The position numbers and the translations under genes are program-made. The notes below the pieces were generated by a model. It was not told the DNA's origin, searched no databases, and saw only the letters and a program-made list of their open reading frames with translations. A stretch of DNA of 64,000 nt from Myxococcota bacterium (GTDB taxonomy: Bacteria; Myxococcota; UBA727; JAHDBA01), in assembly GCA_020630615.1 (NCBI GenBank), contig JAHDBA010000002.1, forward strand, positions 157,289 through 221,288, given 5' to 3'. Numbering within the stretch: position 1 is the stretch's first letter; each line of letters starts with the position of its first letter. This document shows, piece by piece, positions 1 through 8,606 of the stretch.

Positions 1-1
1 T

Positions 2-220
2 TACATGACATGGCATTTGGATTACTCAAAAAAGAGCGAGATTGATGATTCCGTTGGTTTTTGGGTCGTGGAACCCCATCCCACTAAAGAAAACTACACT
101 CGACTATACTATTCGGTAACATTTCGTTTGAACGGTGTTCCGGGTTTCATCAAGAACATGATGCAAAAGAAAGGCCTTCGAGAGGCAACCGAATGGGTGA
201 AGCGCGAATCTGAAAAATAA
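2..220 (+). CDS. SRPBCC/START-like protein, C-terminal end (cut by window edge)
   Basis: The reading frame is open at the left edge of the window and stops at 218-220, so only the last ~72 residues are visible. The pattern is a beta-rich stretch (VGFWVVEP, then YTRLYYSVTFRL), followed by VPGFIKNMM and a final amphipathic helix. This resembles the end of SRPBCC/START-type lipid- or polyketide-binding folds, where a late strand is followed by a VPG-W/F-I turn and a long C-terminal helix. An ATG at 5 exists, but the frame extends upstream, so it need not be the start. Function and ligand cannot be told from this fragment. Confidence 0.5.
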   Translation, partial: YMTWHLDYSKKSEIDDSVGFWVVEPHPTKENYTRLYYSVTFRLNGVPGFIKNMMQKKGLREATEWVKRESEK

Positions 221-306
221 GATAGGGAACCCAGGCATGTGTGTTGGATGAGTCGATAGAGAACTCGATGCTACCCAGACTCTTATAATTGTGGTAGACA
301 GAGGGC

Positions 307-1149
307 GTGAATGACTTTTTAATCCGAGGTTTGGTAATGCTGTTACAACGCGTCGTTGATCTTTTTTTTCGTGGCTTAGACTTTGCAGATCTTGTTAGAG
401 AACGTGTGTTTGGACAAGACGATGTTGATCGTAAATTTGATGACCGAAACATAGAGGCTACAAACCTAAAAGACTCAGTAAGTTCGAACAATTCGAAACC
501 AACATCAACCTCTACTTTTATCGCTGGCGCAAAACCTCTGGGTGTCACAAAAGTGAGCAAAGCGGGGAACCAAGACCAGAAAAATTCAGATATCGTCACG
601 CCCTCGAAGAGTGATGCGATAACAACCAAGAAAGTATCGAAAAAGGCGGCGGTCCAAAAGTCGAAGACGGACCCAGCAGCGCAGAAAAAAAACACGCAGA
701 AAAAATCAAAAACAGCAAAATCGCCAGAGAAAGCTACTGCTGAATCAAAAGGCTCCCCCAAAAAGAAGTCAAAAGCTTCTCGAAAAGGCTCTGTAGATCG
801 CAGTGCACGAGAGTTAAAGAGTGAAACTGCCGAACAACTTGTTCTCTACTGGAAAGGATTGAATCGGGAGCTGAGCTCAACAGACCTTGTATGTGACGGC
901 AAAGCCGGACTTGGGCGAGTTTTATGGGTCTTGGCGCTTGCTGAAGAAGCATTGGGAACAGGTATTACCACAAAAGATATGGCGGTGTGCTTAAATCAAC
1001 TTGTAGATTTGGATTTATTCCCAACCAATTTGACCCGTACATTACGAGAGCACAGCGAAGATTTTAAGGAAGTGGGCAAAGAGGGCCGATCCAAACTTTT
1101 TGCATTGAGTGCAAAAGGCAAAAAAAAGGCTTCAAAGCTTTTCTTGTAG
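307..1149 (+). CDS. lysine-rich protein with histone H1-like linker
   Basis: This 280-residue protein has three parts. The N-terminal ~45 residues (FLIRGLVMLLQRVVDLFF...) are amphipathic or weakly hydrophobic. Residues ~50-175 form a disordered Lys/Ala/Ser/Thr-rich linker (KKVSKKAAVQKSK type), like histone H1 tails. The last ~100 residues form a folded-looking domain (SAKGKKKASKLF at the end). I do not recognise the C-terminal domain. Its helix pattern (TTKDMAVCLNQLVDL, then LTRTLREHSEDF) could be winged-helix-like, but that is a guess. A second ATG at 337 is possible. A PilZ gene follows 37 nt downstream on the same strand. DNA binding is inferred from the basic linker only. Confidence 0.6.
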   Translation: MNDFLIRGLVMLLQRVVDLFFRGLDFADLVRERVFGQDDVDRKFDDRNIEATNLKDSVSSNNSKPTSTSTFIAGAKPLGVTKVSKAGNQDQKNSDIVTPSKSDAITTKKVSKKAAVQKSKTDPAAQKKNTQKKSKTAKSPEKATAESKGSPKKKSKASRKGSVDRSARELKSETAEQLVLYWKGLNRELSSTDLVCDGKAGLGRVLWVLALAEEALGTGITTKDMAVCLNQLVDLDLFPTNLTRTLREHSEDFKEVGKEGRSKLFALSAKGKKKASKLFL

Positions 1150-1186
1150 GCCAAACTTGATGTAAACGTAGAAGAAAGGGGGCACC

Positions 1187-1540
1187 ATGCTTACACCTCG
1201 CGCGCCACGTTATTCGATTTCCTTTCAGATTATCTATGATGATCGAGAGGGTTACATGTCCGGACGAGTTGTCGATATCTCAGAAACTGGAATGTTTATC
1301 GAAACGGTGATGCCTTTGAAACCCGGCACACGCGTACGACTATCACCTCTCTTGGATGATTCTCATGATACAGGTATTTTTGAACTTGAGGGTGAAGTCG
1401 TTCGGAAGAATGAGTATGATATGGATCGCTACTTTGATCGTACTCCTGGAATGGGAGTGCGTTTTATCAACGTGAGTGAAGAGGACTTAGAGCAAATTAG
1501 AGAGCTTCTATCTGTCTCAGGTGTTGAAGGTAAAGCTTAG
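1187..1540 (+). CDS. PilZ domain protein
   Basis: This is a 117-residue single-domain PilZ protein. It has an N-terminal basic motif RAPRYSI (R5 and R8, a compressed form of the RxxxR c-di-GMP loop), then VDISETGMFIE matching (D/N)xSxxG, a LEGEVVR strand and a GMGVRFI strand, as in the PilZ barrel. Stand-alone PilZ proteins of this size are common in Myxococcota and usually act as c-di-GMP-responsive adaptors for motility or envelope functions. The first motif is not the canonical spacing, so nucleotide binding is probable, not certain. The Shine-Dalgarno AAGGGGG lies 6 nt before ATG. It converges on the M23 peptidase, leaving only 10 nt between the genes. Confidence 0.85.
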   Translation: MLTPRAPRYSISFQIIYDDREGYMSGRVVDISETGMFIETVMPLKPGTRVRLSPLLDDSHDTGIFELEGEVVRKNEYDMDRYFDRTPGMGVRFINVSEEDLEQIRELLSVSGVEGKA

Positions 1541-1550
1541 TTAAAACTGA

Positions 1551-2489
1551 CTACAAACGATTTGAATTGGATGCTATTTCCTTCATGATTCCTAGACTTG
1601 GACTCGGGTCAACGGGGATTCCAGAGCGCCTGATTTCATAATGCAAGTGGGGGATGAGTGTTGACCCACTTGATCCTACCTTGCCAATGATTTGTCCTCG
1701 AGTAACGCGATCAAAGCGCTCAACATCAATTTCATTCAGATGCGCATAGAGAGTCGTGTAATCGCCTGCATGGCGAATCCAGATGCTTTGACCATAGATT
1801 GGTAGCGTTCCCGCAAAGACTACCCATCCGTCCTGAGTGCTGCGAACTCGACTCTTTAAGGGAGCTTTGAAGTCAAGACCCGTATGCAGAGAGGACTCGC
1901 CTTGCCAATTGGGATTTTGCTTTCCGAATCGGCTTTGAATCCAACCCATGGTTGGCCAACCCCTTGGAGACCATGGCCCAGCATTTAAATGCATATTCTT
2001 CGTGGATGCGATTTTCGACTTCTCTTCACCAAAAAGAAATCCAATTTGATCATGAAGTTTAGGATCAAAGAGGTGTTGAACAAGTTCTTTATTGGCCGCT
2101 CTGTGGTCTTGAATCCAGCTTTGGGTTGTCTTCAGTGTGTGAATATCTTGACTCGGTTGTTGTCCACTTTCTTCGTGTTGCGTGTTGCTTCTTGGGTACA
2201 AAAGATCGAGCCTCTCTCTCGTTTTCTGTGCAGAACGCACTTTATTGTTGAGGTCGCGAATATTGGTATTGTGCTTTTCTTCAATGAAAAGCGATTGACT
2301 TGGCTTCAGCACATTATCATTCGAGGTTGCCCCAACAAAACTTCTAATCTTGAAGACAGAAAACGTAAGTAAAGACAAAATCACTAGGCTCACGAGTAAA
2401 AAGAGCCATGGTGAAATGGTCCATGACCTTAGCGTTGCATTTCGGTCGGATTTAAATCCAATTTGTATGCGATTGGAATTGTGCGTCAT
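1551..2489 (-). CDS. membrane-anchored M23 (LytM) metallopeptidase
   Basis: This 312-residue protein has an N-terminal cytoplasmic tail, one membrane segment (~residues 28-47, WLFLLVSLVILSLL), a coiled-coil-like periplasmic stretch, and a C-terminal LytM/M23 domain. The zinc motifs are visible as HTGLDF (HxxxD) and HLHYE (HxH), with the typical GQIIGKVGSSG strand between them, so it is probably an active endopeptidase and not an EnvC/NlpD-type activator. It probably cleaves peptidoglycan cross-links in the periplasm. It is transcribed away from the PP2C gene upstream on the same strand, 106 nt apart. Confidence 0.9.
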   Translation of the reverse strand: MTHNSNRIQIGFKSDRNATLRSWTISPWLFLLVSLVILSLLTFSVFKIRSFVGATSNDNVLKPSQSLFIEEKHNTNIRDLNNKVRSAQKTRERLDLLYPRSNTQHEESGQQPSQDIHTLKTTQSWIQDHRAANKELVQHLFDPKLHDQIGFLFGEEKSKIASTKNMHLNAGPWSPRGWPTMGWIQSRFGKQNPNWQGESSLHTGLDFKAPLKSRVRSTQDGWVVFAGTLPIYGQSIWIRHAGDYTTLYAHLNEIDVERFDRVTRGQIIGKVGSSGSTLIPHLHYEIRRSGIPVDPSPSLGIMKEIASNSNRL

Positions 2490-2595
2490 AGAATTTCTAT
2501 ACGTCCAGCTTCAGAAAGTTGAGTCATCGACCCCTTGATAATGCAAACATTAAATGCAGGAAACCCATTGTTCCAATTGAACCAGCATTTAGCCT

Positions 2596-3441
2596 TTAAT
2601 CTTCTAGAAAACCTGCATTGTAGGCTGCGCCACCTGCTACCGGATCAACGTCATCGGAACCATCTAAAAACTCAGGAGCACTTTCGTCGCCAACATAGGA
2701 AAGAACAACAGTAATATTGTCCTCACCACCTCTGGCATTGGCGAGATCAATAAGGCGTGAGGGGAGTTCATGAAGAAAATTGCCGGTCATAATCGAATGG
2801 ATCTCTTGATCGTTCAAATGACCCGTCAGGCCATCCGAGCACAACAGGAAGAGATCGTGTGGCTGCGTCTCGACCGCGATCATATCAATCTCAACATTGG
2901 GATCAAAGCCCACTGAGCGCGTGATGATATTCTTGAAACGACTTTGCTCTGCTTGCTCCTGAGAGATCATCCCTGCTTTCAGTTGTTCGTTGACTAAAGA
3001 ATGGTCCTCTGAAAGTTGTAAGATCCGTTCATCTCGAACGAGATAGCATCGGCTATCACCCACATGTGCAATGAAGCCCATTTTATGCGTCAAGAGCATT
3101 GCCGTGGTTGTAGTTCCCATACTTTGCTGATGTGGATTCTCTTGTCCGTACTCATAAACCACGGAGCAGGCACGTTTCATGGCAGAGTTCAATACTTGAG
3201 CTGCAGGGTTTCCATCGATTGGACCTTCATAGCGCATCGCTTCATCGAGCACCTCGGTATTCGCACTAATCGATTGCTGAATCGCATGAACCGCTAGCCC
3301 TGACGCAACTTCTCCACACGCATGACCACCCATGCCATCGGCAACAACAAAGACTTTGTGTTCAGGCATAATGAGGAAACTGTCTTCATTATGCTCGCGT
3401 TTCATACCAACGTCACTTGCGCCCCATGATAAAACCTTCAC
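2596..3441 (-). CDS. PP2C-family serine/threonine protein phosphatase
   Basis: This is a bacterial PP2C/PPM phosphatase of Stp1/PrpC type, ~281 residues. The metal-binding motifs are all present: HNEDSF near the N-terminus, VADGMGGH, the central GTTTTAML and HVGDSRCYL, LCSDGLTGHL, and GGEDNITVV near the end. It is expected to remove phosphate from Ser/Thr in a pathway with FHA proteins or Hanks-type kinases; an FHA gene occurs ~15 kb away but no kinase is in the window. I prefer the GTG at 3441, which is preceded by GAGG at good spacing. The frame can be extended to a TTG at 3453. The last ~20 residues (DGSDDVDPVAGG...) look disordered. Confidence 0.93.
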   Translation of the reverse strand: MKVLSWGASDVGMKREHNEDSFLIMPEHKVFVVADGMGGHACGEVASGLAVHAIQQSISANTEVLDEAMRYEGPIDGNPAAQVLNSAMKRACSVVYEYGQENPHQQSMGTTTTAMLLTHKMGFIAHVGDSRCYLVRDERILQLSEDHSLVNEQLKAGMISQEQAEQSRFKNIITRSVGFDPNVEIDMIAVETQPHDLFLLCSDGLTGHLNDQEIHSIMTGNFLHELPSRLIDLANARGGEDNITVVLSYVGDESAPEFLDGSDDVDPVAGGAAYNAGFLED

Positions 3442-3570
3442 AACGAACCTCAAGAAAAAGTAACCTTCCTAGATTAGCCTTCATCCCACAAAAAGGCCAA
3501 GTCTTTGTCCGTCGGCATTCATATTTTCCAAGTGAACTCCTAAGAAGCCCTGTTGGCGGTCGAATGAGCT

Positions 3571-5958
3571 GTGTTAGACATCCCTATGCTTCATTCGTTA
3601 CAACCCGTCGAGCTCAAGAGAATTGTTGAAAGTCACTTGGGGCATCTGCGTTATATTGATCGTGAGACATTGTTGCCTCATATCACTCATGATTCTCAAG
3701 GGATTCAACCCTTAAAGTGCTGCAAATCGTATTCATACTTAAAAAAGCAAGGGTATTCGCGCGAAACTTTTGAAAGTGAGCTTGAAGCTATTTTATCCAT
3801 GAGTCGCTTTCGCACCTCAATTGATTCGAAAGCATCCGTTGAACTTCTTGAACTGATGATCTTGACACGCGCAACCGACAACATGTTGAAACATCTTTTT
3901 ATGAGTGCCGAGATGCAATACAAAGGTCGCGGTGTTCAAGGGAAAGGTTTTCGCTCTTTGGGACAAGAAGCGATAGCTGGCGCGAGCCTTGCCATGCGAT
4001 ACGGTCCAAATTTTGGAAGTCAACAAGGTTGGACGGGTGATGTGATTGGGCCACTCATTCGCGATTTGGCATTGATGTTGGCATTTACCGATGATGTGCG
4101 GCTTGCGTTGAACGCCCAAGTTGGAAAAGACGCCGCACCCATGTTCGGACGCGATCTTCATTACGGTGACTATGAACGAGGGGTTTTACCGGCTGCTGCT
4201 CCACTCTCAATTGCAACGACGACTCTTGTCGGTACAGCCTTTGCTTTTAAGCTTAAGAATCAGGCTCGCGTTGCATTCTCGATGATTGGCGAGGGCGGAT
4301 CGAGTTTGGGTGAATGGCATGAAGCCATCAATTGTGCGGGTGTCCACAATCTGCCAATCGTTTTTTGCATTCAAAACAATCAAACAGCACTTTCAACTCC
4401 ACGCAATGGACAGTCTCGTGTGCGTTCGTTCCGAGAGAAAGCGGTTGGGTATGGATTGCCTGGCGTTTGTGTAGATGGTAACGACCCGACCTGGGTTGGG
4501 GCAGCATTTCATTGGGCTGCACAGAGGGCGCGGTCAGGCCAAGGCCCTAGCGTTATTGAGCTTGAAACCATGCGCATGTGTGGTCACGCGCATCATGATG
4601 ACATGCTCTATCTTGGTGAGGAACCCAAAATTGGATTTGAACTTCCTGTGGCCAGTAAAAGTGGGTATGCGAATACAGAGCTTTACCAACAATGGCGAAC
4701 TCAAGATCCGATTATCCGTTTCGCCAATCGTTTGATGGAATCCGGAACTCTGCGCGAATCTGATATTGAAGTGATGAAAAATCGTTCTCAAGCCCGGTGC
4801 GAAGATGCAAAGAATGAAATTGCTAGGCTTCAATGGCCTAAAGAATCGAGTGTTTGTCATAACGTGACATCGCATCAGAACGTTGCTAAACGCGTCCTTG
4901 AACTGCCAGAAAGTTCCTCACAAGGGCTTATCAATCCATCACTTTCGAGAACAATTGAAGTGGCCCCTGACTTTGACCGATCGGGAACGACGTATTTGGA
5001 TGCAATTGCGGAGGGCCTCGATCGTGTACTAAAATCTCACGAAAATGCCTTTATTATGGGTGAAGACTGCGGTGCCCCTTACGGCAATGCATTCCTTCTT
5101 TTGCGTTCGTTGCTCAAAGAACATGGCGATAAAATCTACAACATGCCTATCGCAGAAGGAGGCATCCTCGGCACATTAATCGGTGCGGCACTTGAGGGTT
5201 GTTGTGCGATTGGTGAAATGCAATTCAATGATTTTGTCGCATCTGGATTCAATCAGTTGGTCAACAATGCTGCTAAACTTCGTTATCGCACGGGCTTGAG
5301 TGCGCCATGTGTGGTTCGGATGCCCTGGGGCGGGCTGAGACGTGCGGGGCCTTATCATTCGCAGGATACTTCACCTTGGTTTTACCGTACGCCGGGTTTG
5401 GTTATCGTCGCACCATCGACACCCTATGATGCTTGGCATCTGATCCAAGATGCTGCAGACTGCGATGACCCTGTATTGTACTATGAACATATTGCGCTTT
5501 ACCGAAAGCCTAGCATTAAACAAAGCAAACCATGGTCGCGCAATGAATCAATGATTGGTAAAGCCGCCTTGCGTCGTGTCGGTGAAGATCTCGTTATTAT
5601 TTCATACGGCGCCTTTGTCCATCGAGCGATCGAAGTTGCAGATGCGCTTTCAACTGAGGGTTATGAGTGCGCAGTCTTGGATCTTCGGTCCTTATCGCCT
5701 TTGGATTGGGATGCAATTGATGCGCAAGTCATTCATAATTCCAAAGTGTTACTGGTTGGCGAAGATACCAAAAAAGGATCGATATTAGAGTCGATAGGAT
5801 CCGAAATTTCTGAGCGCCATTACTTTAACCTCGACGCTCCTGTGAAGGTACTCGGTTCTTTGGACACGCCCGTTCCTTATGCCCCCTCACTTGAGGATGC
5901 CTTTTTAACTTCCGTTGAAGAAATACGTCAGTGTGCACGCAATCTATTGAGGTGGTAA
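3571..5958 (+). CDS. fused alpha-beta 2-oxoacid dehydrogenase E1 (branched-chain/pyruvate type)
   Basis: This 795-residue protein contains both halves of a thiamine-diphosphate E1. The alpha half (residues ~60-400) carries the ThDP motif beginning GEGGSSLGEW (~240) and ending in QNNQ. The beta half starts near residue 470 (TTYLDAIAEGLD), with GEDCGAPYG, AEGGILGTLIG and a C-terminal transketolase-type domain (VLLVGEDTKKG). It should decarboxylate a 2-oxoacid and pass the acyl group to a lipoyl E2. The substrate is not clear from sequence; the branched-chain type is likely. No E2, E3 or lipoate gene is nearby. The start is GTG at 3571, or ATG at 3586; neither has a clear Shine-Dalgarno. queE follows after 3 nt. 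Confidence 0.88.
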   Translation: MLDIPMLHSLQPVELKRIVESHLGHLRYIDRETLLPHITHDSQGIQPLKCCKSYSYLKKQGYSRETFESELEAILSMSRFRTSIDSKASVELLELMILTRATDNMLKHLFMSAEMQYKGRGVQGKGFRSLGQEAIAGASLAMRYGPNFGSQQGWTGDVIGPLIRDLALMLAFTDDVRLALNAQVGKDAAPMFGRDLHYGDYERGVLPAAAPLSIATTTLVGTAFAFKLKNQARVAFSMIGEGGSSLGEWHEAINCAGVHNLPIVFCIQNNQTALSTPRNGQSRVRSFREKAVGYGLPGVCVDGNDPTWVGAAFHWAAQRARSGQGPSVIELETMRMCGHAHHDDMLYLGEEPKIGFELPVASKSGYANTELYQQWRTQDPIIRFANRLMESGTLRESDIEVMKNRSQARCEDAKNEIARLQWPKESSVCHNVTSHQNVAKRVLELPESSSQGLINPSLSRTIEVAPDFDRSGTTYLDAIAEGLDRVLKSHENAFIMGEDCGAPYGNAFLLLRSLLKEHGDKIYNMPIAEGGILGTLIGAALEGCCAIGEMQFNDFVASGFNQLVNNAAKLRYRTGLSAPCVVRMPWGGLRRAGPYHSQDTSPWFYRTPGLVIVAPSTPYDAWHLIQDAADCDDPVLYYEHIALYRKPSIKQSKPWSRNESMIGKAALRRVGEDLVIISYGAFVHRAIEVADALSTEGYECAVLDLRSLSPLDWDAIDAQVIHNSKVLLVGEDTKKGSILESIGSEISERHYFNLDAPVKVLGSLDTPVPYAPSLEDAFLTSVEEIRQCARNLLRW

Positions 5959-5961
5959 AAA

Positions 5962-6690
5962 ATGCTGACACAAAAAGCATTGCTCGAATCAAAAGCAGAA
6001 CGAATCGCGCCTTTAAAGGTGCTTAATCGTGAGAGGAATAACGAGGCCTCTCGCGAAGAGCTTTTGGTGAATGAGATCTATCGCTCGCTTCAAGGTGAAG
6101 GAACACACAGCGGATTAGCGTGTTGGTTTGTCCGATTAACGGGATGCCATCTTCGTTGTCGCTACTGTGATAGTGAGCACTCTTTTTACAAGGGCCAAAT
6201 TGTTAACATTCAAGATATTCTAAAAAGGTTGGACCTTGCAAAAGCCCGCTATGTGCAGCTGACGGGTGGTGAACCTTTACTTCAAAAGAGTGTTTTTCGA
6301 TTGATGACAGAGCTGTCCAACGAAGGTTTTCAAGTGCTGCTTGAAACCTCGGGCACGGTTTCAACGGCACGCGTCGACCCTCGTGTCATATCAATCATTG
6401 ATTTGAAGACCCCTTCATCCGGTGAATCGTCCCGCAATCATTTTGAAAACTATCGCCGTTTGCGAACCCATGATGAAATCAAGGCGGTAATTGAGACGCG
6501 AGAAGATTTTGATTACACTTTGAATGTAGTTAGGACCCAGCAAATTAAGCCTTCACAGGTCCTTATTTCTCCTTCCTATGGTCGCATTGAATTACCACGA
6601 TTGGCGGAGTGGATCCTTGAATCCTCATTACCGCTTCGACTGCAGACGCAACTTCACAAAACGATTTGGGGTGAGAAGCAAGGGGTTTGA
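5962..6690 (+). CDS. queE: 7-carboxy-7-deazaguanine synthase QueE
   Basis: This is a radical-SAM enzyme of the queuosine / 7-deazaguanine pathway that converts 6-carboxytetrahydropterin to 7-carboxy-7-deazaguanine. The N-terminal substrate-binding motif LQGEGTHSG is followed by the cluster motif C62-x3-C66-x2-C69 (GCHLRCRYCDSEH), then LTGGEPLLQ and the LLETSGT strand. The CxxxCxxC spacing is the radical-SAM consensus. Length 242 is slightly above typical because of a ~30-residue N-terminal extension. It starts 3 nt after the E1 stop, so it is probably co-transcribed. queC, queD and queF are not in the window. Confidence 0.92.
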   Translation: MLTQKALLESKAERIAPLKVLNRERNNEASREELLVNEIYRSLQGEGTHSGLACWFVRLTGCHLRCRYCDSEHSFYKGQIVNIQDILKRLDLAKARYVQLTGGEPLLQKSVFRLMTELSNEGFQVLLETSGTVSTARVDPRVISIIDLKTPSSGESSRNHFENYRRLRTHDEIKAVIETREDFDYTLNVVRTQQIKPSQVLISPSYGRIELPRLAEWILESSLPLRLQTQLHKTIWGEKQGV

Positions 6691-6716
6691 GGTGGTCGCT
6701 TATTCTTTTGTACGAT

Positions 6717-7109
6717 CTACCTAACATTATCAAGAAGAAAACCTGTGAAATGCCATGTCATAATCCCTGCATAGACACCGAATGCCAGAAGAAGACCACC
6801 TACAGCAAGATACGAACGACAAAATCGAAGAAGCAAAGCCAAGCCTACAACAATAAGAAGCCCTTTGCCTGCAAGAAAAAGCCATGGTGATTCTTGAATC
6901 AATGCATCCATGATGGGGTTGGCTTCTTTCGCCATTCCTTTCGAAATCCAAAAGAGTGTTAGCAATGCGTCTGCGATATTCATCACAGCAACTAGAAGTG
7001 TCATAAGGATAGCACTACGCGTCACGTGGGCCTGTTCACTACGAGAGAATCGCCCGGGTCCAGTGGGGCCATCCCAGCTGTGATCATTGTTTTTACGCTT
7101 CCAGATCAT
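6717..7109 (-). CDS. small membrane protein, DUF5658-like
   Basis: This 130-residue protein has a polar N-terminus and three to four membrane segments (around AILMTLLVAVMNIADALLTL, WLFLAGKGLLIVVGLALLL and YLAVGGLLLAFGVYAGIM). The conserved-looking ADALLTLFWISKG followed by KEANPIMD fits the DUF5658 pattern of an Asp/Thr in the first helix and an E-x-NP motif after it. Function is unknown for this family. It converges with queE, 26 nt between stop codons. It is a single-gene unit as far as can be seen. Confidence 0.65.
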   Translation of the reverse strand: MIWKRKNNDHSWDGPTGPGRFSRSEQAHVTRSAILMTLLVAVMNIADALLTLFWISKGMAKEANPIMDALIQESPWLFLAGKGLLIVVGLALLLRFCRSYLAVGGLLLAFGVYAGIMTWHFTGFLLDNVR

Positions 7110-7212
7110 AAGTCATTCTATCTCTGAGGCGTACCACGAGTGAAGTGTATCATTTTGGTGAATTACTTTGAGGCACTTGAACTGGCAGTGCTCTTCTTAT
7201 TAAGCTTGAAGG

Positions 7213-8472
7213 GTGTTTTCACTCAATCCCAGTATACAGATGCATGAAGTTGGTCGTGGCGATACCCTATATCAAATTGCACGTGAAAAGTTGTGCCTTG
7301 AAGATGGCGAGACCAATGCTGAGTTGGGTCTCTTTGTTCGTGCAACAGCAAAGTTAAACGGTATCAAAGCGGACGCTCTTTTGAATCCTGGTGATGCCAT
7401 AATGTTGCCACCGGTGGAAATTACAGTGAGTCCAGGTCAAGTGGATATGGACACCCTCTTCGATATCTATGGGCTTAGCGATTATATTGTTGCTCCGGAT
7501 TTGACGGTGGTGGATGATGTCAAGAAGGACACGAACCCCCTTCCGCAACTATTGGAATACTCTTTCGTGGAGGACAACGCTAAAAGTGTTGACGTTGTCG
7601 ACGAGTTCGAGGTTCACGGGCAAAGTTTTGACGCTGTTCAAGAGATCAAGAAATTGAAAAGCGAGTTTCAATCAAAAACCACGTCGCAACAAAGCAGTCT
7701 ACAGGCTTTTTTAAGTCTTATGGGATATCCGTGCAGTATCGATGGAGATTATGGACCCAACACAGAGGCGGCGTTGATCGATCTTTGTCGTGATTACCAA
7801 CTGAATCTTTCAAGTTTAGAGACACTCTATTTTGATATTGGTGCATTGGCGTCGGTTGAGCTGAGTGAAGAGCTGAATGTCTTTGGTCGGGAGCAGTTTG
7901 CTCAGAATGGCCCAGAAGGTGACTATATGTATGCAAACAAACGCCATACATTGAGGCGTAGTGGGTGCTTGCTAACAGCTTTGGCAAACGGCTTGACCAA
8001 TGAAGAAAGAGCAGAGGCAATGCAAGAAATAGGGGCCAATGATTTCTCCCTGAAAAACTTCGATCGCTACCTCAAAACAAAAACAAAAGCCTTTGAAGGG
8101 ACGAACCTCAACATTCAGACTTTTGCCCAATCTCTCGGCTTTGTTTACGATGATGACTTACGTTGGTCGGGGATGCGCGGTCACAAGTGGGTTGCTGAAA
8201 CTCTTCATGCGATCCAAAGAGGAGACCTTGTTCTAGCTCAGGTGTCTGATGGCCAGGGAAGCCATCACTTCGTTCGTGTCACCGGACTTTCAATGGACGA
8301 CGAGGGGGAACTGGGAATTGAGTTTGAAGACCCAGTATCTCAAGACAGGCAAAATCCGACACTTTCGACATTCAAAATTGATGCACGAGGACGCGCCATC
8401 GCTCCCAAAGAAAGCACCGGGCAAAAACTTCGTTACCGCGCCTTAAACTTCAGGTTTTTGCGTCGCGATTAA
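7213..8472 (+). CDS. LysM + peptidoglycan-binding + C39-like peptidase protein
   Basis: This is a 419-residue protein. Residues ~10-68 are a LysM domain (VGRGDTLYQIA, then LLNPGDAIMLPP). Residues ~158-195 resemble PG_binding_1 (LQAFLSLMGYPCSIDGDYGP). The C-terminal ~190 residues look like a papain-fold C39-type peptidase, with a candidate catalytic Cys252 in SGCLLTALANG, His351/352 in SHHFVRVTG, and Asp373 in FEDP. No signal peptide is evident, unusual for a cell-wall protein with LysM. The start is GTG at 7213, directly after GAAGG, or ATG at 7240; both are weak. It may be exported by a non-classical route or act inside the cell. The substrate is unknown. Confidence 0.7.
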   Translation: MFSLNPSIQMHEVGRGDTLYQIAREKLCLEDGETNAELGLFVRATAKLNGIKADALLNPGDAIMLPPVEITVSPGQVDMDTLFDIYGLSDYIVAPDLTVVDDVKKDTNPLPQLLEYSFVEDNAKSVDVVDEFEVHGQSFDAVQEIKKLKSEFQSKTTSQQSSLQAFLSLMGYPCSIDGDYGPNTEAALIDLCRDYQLNLSSLETLYFDIGALASVELSEELNVFGREQFAQNGPEGDYMYANKRHTLRRSGCLLTALANGLTNEERAEAMQEIGANDFSLKNFDRYLKTKTKAFEGTNLNIQTFAQSLGFVYDDDLRWSGMRGHKWVAETLHAIQRGDLVLAQVSDGQGSHHFVRVTGLSMDDEGELGIEFEDPVSQDRQNPTLSTFKIDARGRAIAPKESTGQKLRYRALNFRFLRRD

Positions 8473-8606
8473 AACCCATAAAGGCATAAAGCCATAAGCT
8501 TCCCATTAAAAAAAACGTGAAGAGAAAGCAATGGTCTTGAAAGCTTTGCCTGAAAGCAGCACCTTGTGTGTGAGACCTGATACGAATCGGTCTGTGAAGA
8601 GGTCGA

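Noticed and set aside
150..761. Long antisense reading frame opposite the lysine-rich gene
   Set aside because: It is the reverse complement of a Lys/Ala-rich low-complexity region and gives a Phe/Ser-rich sequence with no ribosome site; the sense gene explains it.
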